From contig WRJV01000275.1 in the NCBI GenBank assembly GCA_009778415.1, forward strand, positions 1-11,172: a stretch of DNA of 11,172 bases, given 5' to 3'. Source of the DNA: Clostridiales bacterium. GTDB lineage: Bacteria; Bacillota; Clostridia; Peptostreptococcales; Anaerovoracaceae. The translations under genes and the position numbers were made by a program. Of this stretch, positions 7,126 through 11,172 are shown piece after piece. The notes under the pieces were generated by a model. The model was given only the letters and a program-made list of their open reading frames with translations. It did no database searches and was not told the origin of the DNA. The number at the start of each line of letters is the position of its first letter. Within the stretch, counting starts at the first letter, position 1.

Positions 7126-7842
7126 TTACCTCAGCCTCCCTCCTGCAGCAGCTATTGCCTTAACCGCGAGGGTTTTCAGCGCGTCAAAGTAAAAACCAGG
7201 CGAACTGCCGCAGGTTTTCATGAAACACGACAACTCTGTACAGCCCAGCACCGCGCAGTCGCACCCCTTGCCCAAGAGCTCTTTTTCAATGTCCGCGAAC
7301 TCGGCAACATCAACATCCCTGCCGGCCTTCACCCCATTGTAGATTATCTCCATGGCGCGTTTCTGGTTCTCGCAGGAGAGCGTAACCGGCACGATGCCTT
7401 CCTTTTCCATCTCAGCCTGGTAAAGGCCCAGCTGTACGGTCCCGTCGGTTGCCAGGATGCCCGCCCTTGCGCCACTGCCCTTTGCCGCCGCAATGTCTTT
7501 GACGGTTTCCCGGATCATGTTTATGATGGGGACGCCAACTTGGCTTTGCAGCCTGTCGACGAAATAATGCGACGTGTTGCACGGCACAGCTATGCAGCAG
7601 GCGCCGCTTTCTTCGAGGAAAATGCAGTCCTCGCGCAGCTCGGAATAAAGCTGCTCGGTATCGCCGGACAGCAAGGCCTCCGTCCTGTCGGGCAAAGTGG
7701 CGTGGCTGACAATGATCATGTTGACGTGGTCCTGGTCGCGGAAAGCCGCCGTGTTTTCAATGACTATGCCGTAGAAGACTTGCGTGGCCAGCGGCCCCAT
7801 GCCGCCCAGCACCCCCATCGGCTTAAGATGCCCCAGTGCCAT
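7126..7842 (-). CDS. racD: Aspartate/glutamate racemase family protein, probable aspartate racemase
   Basis: Cofactor-independent amino acid racemase of the Asp/Glu/hydantoin racemase superfamily, acting in the cytosol. From the ATG at 7840-7842 it has 238 residues, the usual length. Visible signatures: MGVLGGMGPLAT at 9-20, the first catalytic cysteine in PCNTSH (C88) and the second in GCTELS (C201). These are the aspartate-racemase forms; MurI at 1199-2005 has the DSGLGG, ACNT and GCTHY forms. An in-frame TTG two codons upstream (7848) abuts the AAAGGGA binding site, so the ATG, spaced six bases from it, is the better start. It begins two bases after the ATP-grasp gene and ends three bases before the MurE-type gene, which points to D-aspartate supply for the ligase. 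The substrate is inferred from family and context; D-Glu is not excluded. Confidence 0.85.
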   Translation of the reverse strand: MALGHLKPMGVLGGMGPLATQVFYGIVIENTAAFRDQDHVNMIIVSHATLPDRTEALLSGDTEQLYSELREDCIFLEESGACCIAVPCNTSHYFVDRLQSQVGVPIINMIRETVKDIAAAKGSGARAGILATDGTVQLGLYQAEMEKEGIVPVTLSCENQKRAMEIIYNGVKAGRDVDVAEFADIEKELLGKGCDCAVLGCTELSCFMKTCGSSPGFYFDALKTLAVKAIAAAGGRLR

Positions 7843-7844
7843 GT

Positions 7845-9068
7845 TCAATCCCTTTCCACCTGCTGTTTGCCCAGGTATTTCCTGTATTTGTAGAAATGCG
7901 AAAGCTGCGACCTCAAAAACCGCAATTTTCTGGGGAAACCGCCGTCAGGCTTGTAGTCGAGCGGGTTGACGCATTTCCCTTCCTTTATCAGCTTTCGCAT
8001 CTGAACCCTGTATTTCTCGTGCGGCACGTAATCGAAAGCAACCTTTTTTGGGACGACGAGCCAAAGCGTTTCATTGTCTACAAACCTGCACTCGCCCGTT
8101 TTGTTGTCAATGTAGTCGTCTACGATGCAGCGAGCGACATTCTCCCCGGCGTTCGTTACGTAGTAATTGCTTCTCCCCGGCCTTGCGTTTATTTCAAAGG
8201 CTTTGAATTTTCCGTCCCTTTTGTCGAACTTTATGTCGAAGTTGGAATACCCGACGTAGTTCAGCCCCTCAAGCAGTTCTTTGAACTTGGCCTCCAGCCC
8301 CTCGTTGCGTTCAGTGATTATTACCGCGTGGTTCCCGATGCCGTGGGGGGTGTGCTCTTCGAGGAGGACATGCCCAAGGCACATCATGCGGACCTTGCCG
8401 GATTTGTCGGAGTAGCTGGTCAGCACCCGCATGTAGGAATCGTCGCCCGGAATGAAATTCTGGATGATCGTCGAATCGCTGTAGCCTGCGCCGTAGATGT
8501 CGCCCAGTATTCCGTCAAGCTCGTCCCTGCACTCTGCCTTGAAAACCTTCTTCTGCCCCGGGAAAGGGTGCCTCCAGTACTCTATGCTGTTTGACGGCTT
8601 TATTATGAAGGGCCCGCCAAAGGGCAAGTCGAACTCCGCGCCAGCCTCCTTCCTGTGGACAAATGTGTCCGGATAGTCGATGCCTGCCTTTTCGCACATG
8701 GCATAGAACTTCTCTTTATGGGTAAGGCTGTCCAGCAAGTCTATGCCTATGCACGGCGCAATCACGTTTTCCGGCAGGTTCTTGATGTTCTGGCTCACGA
8801 GCCTGACGTAGTTGTCTCCGCACCCCTGCAGTATGACTTTCCTGTCTTCGTGCCGTTTTGCAAACTCGCTCACAAGCCCGATAAAAGTCTCTTGGACGTC
8901 AGCCTGTTGATTTGGCGAGTAGCTTAGGATTTTGCTTCCGCTGACCGGCCACGCCTGGTATTTCCCGATTGCATAAGATTTGACCCCGTATTCCTCGTAA
9001 AACGCCCTGGCGATGCTGTACACGTTAATGTCACCCGCAAAAATCAGCGGTACAAAGTCACTCCTCAT
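7845..9068 (-). CDS. ATP-grasp ligase resembling D-aspartate ligase (Aslfm type)
   Basis: ATP-grasp carboxylate-amine ligase of 407 residues. The N-terminus, with AGDINVYSIARAFYEEYG at 11-28, resembles the opening of Enterococcus faecium D-aspartate ligase Aslfm as I recall it. ATP-grasp features: FIIKPSN with K157 as a likely ATP-contacting lysine, and FEINARPGRSN (291-301) with E292 and N294 as likely magnesium ligands. Aslfm activates the beta-carboxylate of D-Asp and joins it to the epsilon-amine of lysine in the UDP-MurNAc-pentapeptide, building the cross-bridge. The adjoining aspartate-type racemase and MurE-type ligase support such a role. The ATG overlaps the end of the DUF975 gene by 11 bases and has no clear binding site of its own upstream, so expression is likely coupled. 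The C-terminus is basic, with RKLRFLRSQ and YKYRKYLGK, perhaps for membrane or polyanion contact. Substrate is inferred. Confidence 0.78.
   Translation of the reverse strand: MRSDFVPLIFAGDINVYSIARAFYEEYGVKSYAIGKYQAWPVSGSKILSYSPNQQADVQETFIGLVSEFAKRHEDRKVILQGCGDNYVRLVSQNIKNLPENVIAPCIGIDLLDSLTHKEKFYAMCEKAGIDYPDTFVHRKEAGAEFDLPFGGPFIIKPSNSIEYWRHPFPGQKKVFKAECRDELDGILGDIYGAGYSDSTIIQNFIPGDDSYMRVLTSYSDKSGKVRMMCLGHVLLEEHTPHGIGNHAVIITERNEGLEAKFKELLEGLNYVGYSNFDIKFDKRDGKFKAFEINARPGRSNYYVTNAGENVARCIVDDYIDNKTGECRFVDNETLWLVVPKKVAFDYVPHEKYRVQMRKLIKEGKCVNPLDYKPDGGFPRKLRFLRSQLSHFYKYRKYLGKQQVERD
7849..7855 (-). promoter_or_regulatory. Ribosome binding site that sets the racemase start
   Basis: AAAGGGA on the minus strand lies in the last codons of the ATP-grasp gene, six bases before the ATG at 7842. 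It touches the alternative TTG at 7848, which is therefore unlikely to be used. Confidence 0.6.
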
Positions 9069-9954
9069 TTTGTTCGGTTTGCGGCTCGTCTTCCGGCTCG
9101 TCTTGCGGCTCGTCTTCCGGCTCGTCTTGCGGCTCGGTTTGCGGCTCGTCTTCCGGCTCGTCTATTATCTCCGCTGTCGAAGCGATGTACCCCGGCCTCA
9201 GATTGCCCGATGCCACCTCGTAAAAGGCTGTCAGCGCCGCCATTATGTAAACTTGCAGGAAAACCATCCCTGTCGACGCGATAAACGACACTATTGTCGA
9301 ACTGGACGAAGGCGTCGCCATTTGCCATATCTCTTCGATTGTTAATGTGCCATACATCGCAGCGTCTACATTTCCTTGAGACGCCCTGAAGTAAATGCTC
9401 ACGGCGTATACGGGTATCATTGCCAAGATGAACCAGCCGATGAAGCTTACTCCCAATAAGAACAGCTTTCCCTTGTTGCCGTTCATTATCCTCTTGCTCC
9501 TGTCGATGCACTCAAGGATTCCGATGTCCGGATTGTCCGCAAGTATGAAAAACGCCTGGCTGTACCGTAATGCCGCTATGATCCCCGGTATTATGAACAG
9601 CAGCGACCATAGAAACGTGAAAATGCCTATGACCACCATCAGGCCAAACGCCTTTCCAAAGCGCTCAAAGCCGTAAAAAATCTGCCACGCCTCGGGTTCG
9701 TCGTCCCGGAAAAGGCTCAGCGCGAAAATCGAATACCCCAAGTTGAGCGGCCCAGTCATCAGCAATGGGTAAAGACTGAGAAGCGCAATAGCGCTGGTGA
9801 ACGGTATCGGCAGCGACATGAGAAAACTCGGTACGTAAGACAGAAAATAGTAAATCAGTATCGCGCCAAACCCCAGCATCCACCTGCCTCTCAGCGCATC
9901 CCTCCCGAGCCTTCTGAGCGTGCTGCTTTTCTCGGTAACTAAAAATTGTTCCAT
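9058..9954 (-). CDS. DUF975 family membrane protein with acidic repeat tail
   Basis: Integral membrane protein of 298 residues, function unknown. The short cytosolic-looking N-terminus ends in LRRLGRDALRGRW. Hydrophobic segments lie at about 25-49, 53-80, 103-139 (probably two helices), 163-188 and 219-245. The block RYSQAFFILADNPDIGILEC (130-149) followed by SKRIMNGNKGKLFLLGVSFIGW (153-174) is the DUF975 hallmark. Residues 265-298 form a tail of four-residue units EPED, EPQD and EPQT, encoded by a 12-bp tandem repeat; I do not know this tail as a family feature. The start at 9954 follows AGGAGG by five bases. The open frame runs 48 codons further upstream into the dehydrogenase gene, which is not credible as coding. 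It sits between the 4-hydroxybutyrate genes and the wall cassette, and its stop overlaps the ATP-grasp start. Confidence 0.82.
   Translation of the reverse strand: MEQFLVTEKSSTLRRLGRDALRGRWMLGFGAILIYYFLSYVPSFLMSLPIPFTSAIALLSLYPLLMTGPLNLGYSIFALSLFRDDEPEAWQIFYGFERFGKAFGLMVVIGIFTFLWSLLFIIPGIIAALRYSQAFFILADNPDIGILECIDRSKRIMNGNKGKLFLLGVSFIGWFILAMIPVYAVSIYFRASQGNVDAAMYGTLTIEEIWQMATPSSSSTIVSFIASTGMVFLQVYIMAALTAFYEVASGNLRPGYIASTAEIIDEPEDEPQTEPQDEPEDEPQDEPEDEPQTEQNEE
9082..9165. repeat. Coding 12-bp tandem repeat, about seven units
   Basis: Seven consecutive 12-base units begin at 9082, 9094, 9106, 9118, 9130, 9142 and 9154 on the model cggctcgtcttS, where S is c or g. Units alternate c and g at the last base, giving a 24-base superperiod; the unit at 9130 has cggttt instead of cgtctt, and a degenerate partial copy precedes at about 9073-9081. 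Read on the minus strand they encode EPED, EPQD and EPQT. The unit is a multiple of three, so copy-number change keeps the frame. Confidence 0.9.
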
Positions 9955-9960
9955 TTTGCC

Positions 9961-9966
9961 CTCCTG
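9961..9966 (-). promoter_or_regulatory. Ribosome binding site that sets the DUF975 start
   Basis: On the minus strand an AGGAGGG sequence spans about 9959-9965, five bases before the ATG at 9954 and directly after the dehydrogenase stop codon. It fixes the start and excludes the longer upstream reading frame. Confidence 0.85.
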
Positions 9967-9967
9967 T

Positions 9968-11086
9968 TTAGTATAAATTTGCAAATATTTCCCTGATTTC
10001 CTCCTTTTCAAGGAACACGTAGTTGTTGGCCAAAAGCCGCTGCTGGTTTTCAATGGTGGAAACTGTGAAATCGTCGATCTGCGATTCAGCCATCCCATAC
10101 TCTCTGAGAGGTTTTTTTGCTATCAGCTTGTTCAGGAATGTTTCAAGCTCCCCGTAGACGTCGCCCGCCGGGTCGCACCCGAGGAACTTTGCAAACAGGC
10201 CTGTCGCCTCTTTTATCTTACCGTCAGGCTTTTTCCTGGTGTACATTTTGAAAACTTCCGTGAAGAACTGGTAGTTCGCCTCACCGTGCGGCACATGGAA
10301 AGCGCCTCCGATCGAATAGGACAGGGCGTGTACTGCGGCGCATCCGGCGTTGCCAAAGGCGATTCCGGCGTAATTCGCAGCCAGCAGGAAGTCTTTCATG
10401 TACTTGAGCCGTTCGTCTTGGCCTTTTTCAACGATTTCCTTGTACCCTGCCATTATCATCTCCATCGCTTTAAGCGAATACATCTCCGTGAAATCTGAAG
10501 CTTTTGGCGACAAGAACGACTCTATCGCGTGGATGAGCGCGTCCACGGAGCTGGTCACAAAGAACTTGTACGGGAGCCCTTTCACCGTTTCCGGCACGAG
10601 GGCGGCAACGTCCGCGTAGGTTTCGTCCACCGCAAGGCCTTTTTTTGTGTGGAGCTCTTTCAGTTCCGCAATAGCCACGTTCGTGACTTCGCTCCCGGTG
10701 CCGCAGGTAGTCGGGACTACTACGAGCTCCTTGATTTTCTTTGGTACCGCTTTCCCTGTGAAAAGGTCTATCGACCTTTCAGGGACGTCCAAAGCCAGTA
10801 TTTTGCATATGTCCACTATCGTGCCGCCGCCGAAAGCGACAATCCTGTCAAAATCCTTCCCTTTCATGTCCTTTGCCATCGCGTCGATCATCTCGTCGGA
10901 GGGCTCCCCGGCGCCGTACTTCTCCTGATAGATCACGTCTGCGTCGATTCCAAGGGGCGCGGCGTATGGCGTGTGCAGCCATTCGTTTGTTACGATCAGA
11001 TCCCTCTTGCCTATTTTGAATTCGTCGTTGAACTCCTTGAAAGTGTCAAAATAGAATATTTTAGGCACTATCCTCAATGCTTGCAT
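9968..11086 (-). CDS. 4-hydroxybutyrate dehydrogenase (iron-containing alcohol dehydrogenase family)
   Basis: Cytosolic NAD-dependent dehydrogenase that interconverts succinate semialdehyde and 4-hydroxybutyrate in fermentation of succinate or 4-aminobutyrate to butyrate. The 372 residues carry the group III features: GGGT at 86-89 for the dinucleotide, TTCGTGSEVTN at 126-136, and the metal ligands D182, H186 (SVDALIHAIES), H253 (AVHALSY) and H267 (HVPHGEANY). Blocks such as KYGAGEPSDEMI, KGLPYKFFVTSSVDALIHA and KKPLREYGM closely match the Clostridium kluyveri 4-hydroxybutyrate dehydrogenase as I remember it, which makes the substrate call stronger than usual for this family. The ATG follows GAGGAGGT at a six-base spacing. 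The upstream neighbour, 20 bases away, ends like a CoA-transferase that would activate 4-hydroxybutyrate. Downstream, the DUF975 gene starts after a 13-base gap with no terminator. Confidence 0.88.
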   Translation of the reverse strand: MQALRIVPKIFYFDTFKEFNDEFKIGKRDLIVTNEWLHTPYAAPLGIDADVIYQEKYGAGEPSDEMIDAMAKDMKGKDFDRIVAFGGGTIVDICKILALDVPERSIDLFTGKAVPKKIKELVVVPTTCGTGSEVTNVAIAELKELHTKKGLAVDETYADVAALVPETVKGLPYKFFVTSSVDALIHAIESFLSPKASDFTEMYSLKAMEMIMAGYKEIVEKGQDERLKYMKDFLLAANYAGIAFGNAGCAAVHALSYSIGGAFHVPHGEANYQFFTEVFKMYTRKKPDGKIKEATGLFAKFLGCDPAGDVYGELETFLNKLIAKKPLREYGMAESQIDDFTVSTIENQQRLLANNYVFLEKEEIREIFANLY

Positions 11087-11106
11087 TTTATTACCTCCTC
11101 TGATTT

Positions 11107-11172
11107 TTAATACTTTGCGTTATACCGTTTTTCAAATTCTTCTTTTAGCCAGTCCCTGAATGACGGGTGCGC
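11107..11172 (-). CDS. C-terminal end of a probable acetyl-CoA hydrolase/transferase (4-hydroxybutyrate CoA-transferase candidate)
   Basis: Only the last 21 residues and a TAA stop are in the window; the rest lies beyond the right edge. The visible end is AHPSFRDWLKEEFEKRYNAK followed by Y. AHP-x-FR followed by an amphipathic basic helix is a common C-terminus of acetyl-CoA hydrolase/transferase proteins, which include 4-hydroxybutyrate CoA-transferases (AbfT/Cat2). The 20-base gap to the 4-hydroxybutyrate dehydrogenase gene, with the dehydrogenase binding site directly after the stop, indicates one operon. With so few residues the family call rests on the short motif and the neighbour together; a different upstream gene remains possible. 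Confidence 0.6.
   Translation of the reverse strand, partial: AHPSFRDWLKEEFEKRYNAKY

Noticed and set aside
6952..8594. Two long plus-strand open frames (313 and 252 codons) opposite murE, the racemase and the ATP-grasp gene
   Set aside because: The minus-strand proteins have clear family motifs throughout. The opposite frames are rich in Arg, His and Pro without domain structure and lack ribosome binding sites, so they are shadows of codon bias.
9073..9165. Short repeats as a possible CRISPR-like array
   Set aside because: Units are 12 bases, directly adjacent without spacers, in frame with a gene and multiples of three. This is a coding tandem repeat.
9065..9511. 148-codon minus-strand frame within the DUF975 gene, with an Arg/Ala repeat
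   Set aside because: It is a second reading of the same 12-bp repeat. The DUF975 frame has the membrane helices and the family block, so the other frame is a by-product.
9955..10098. 48-codon upstream extension of the DUF975 frame
   Set aside because: It overlaps the C-terminal coding region of the dehydrogenase and precedes a strong binding site and the ATG at 9954.

Overview
The window looks like chromosomal DNA of an anaerobic, fermentative Gram-positive-type bacterium (Bacillota, most like Clostridia or a neighbouring class). This rests on the gene content: a Bacillus-like pepF/nadK/RluA-family cluster, a YkvI-type membrane protein, a DUF975 protein, a 4-hydroxybutyrate dehydrogenase that closely resembles the Clostridium kluyveri enzyme as I remember it, strong GGAGG ribosome binding sites and a roughly even base composition. 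I cannot name a genus. Genes are packed almost without gaps; no rRNA, tRNA, CRISPR array, insertion sequence or phage gene is visible, and no gene-free stretch exceeds 100 bases.

Layout. (1) Minus strand, 1-2005: murI (glutamate racemase), a RarD-type EamA transporter, then a YkvI-like membrane protein cut by the left edge. The stop codon of each gene lies in or next to the translation start signals of the next, so this is one operon read leftward. (2) A 96-bp divergent promoter region at 2006-2101. The -10 elements of the two directions overlap in a nearly symmetric GTATAATATAC sequence. (3) Plus strand, 2102-5619: pepF (oligoendopeptidase F), nadK (NAD kinase) and an RluA-family pseudouridine synthase, spaced by 9 bp and by a 4-bp overlap. 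(4) The plus-strand operon meets a minus-strand operon tail to tail with no intergenic base: the two TGA stops abut at 5617-5622. (5) Minus strand, 5620-11172, in transcription order: the C-terminal end of a probable acetyl-CoA hydrolase/transferase (4-hydroxybutyrate CoA-transferase candidate), 4-hydroxybutyrate dehydrogenase, a DUF975 membrane protein with an acidic tandem-repeat tail, an ATP-grasp ligase resembling D-aspartate ligase, an aspartate/glutamate racemase, and a MurE-type ligase. Gaps are 20, 13, -11, 2 and 3 bp.

How the genes may work together. The last three genes form a compact peptidoglycan cassette: the racemase would supply D-Asp, the ATP-grasp enzyme would attach it to the side chain of the third stem residue (as Aslfm/RacD do in Enterococcus faecium), and the MurE-type enzyme would install that third residue. 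The MurE carries EDPGEEP where meso-diaminopimelate-adding enzymes have DNPR, which fits a lysine-type wall. MurI, in the left operon, supplies D-Glu for the same stem peptide. The most unusual point is that this wall cassette follows a 4-hydroxybutyrate fermentation gene pair in what looks like one transcript, with a repeat-tailed DUF975 protein in between.
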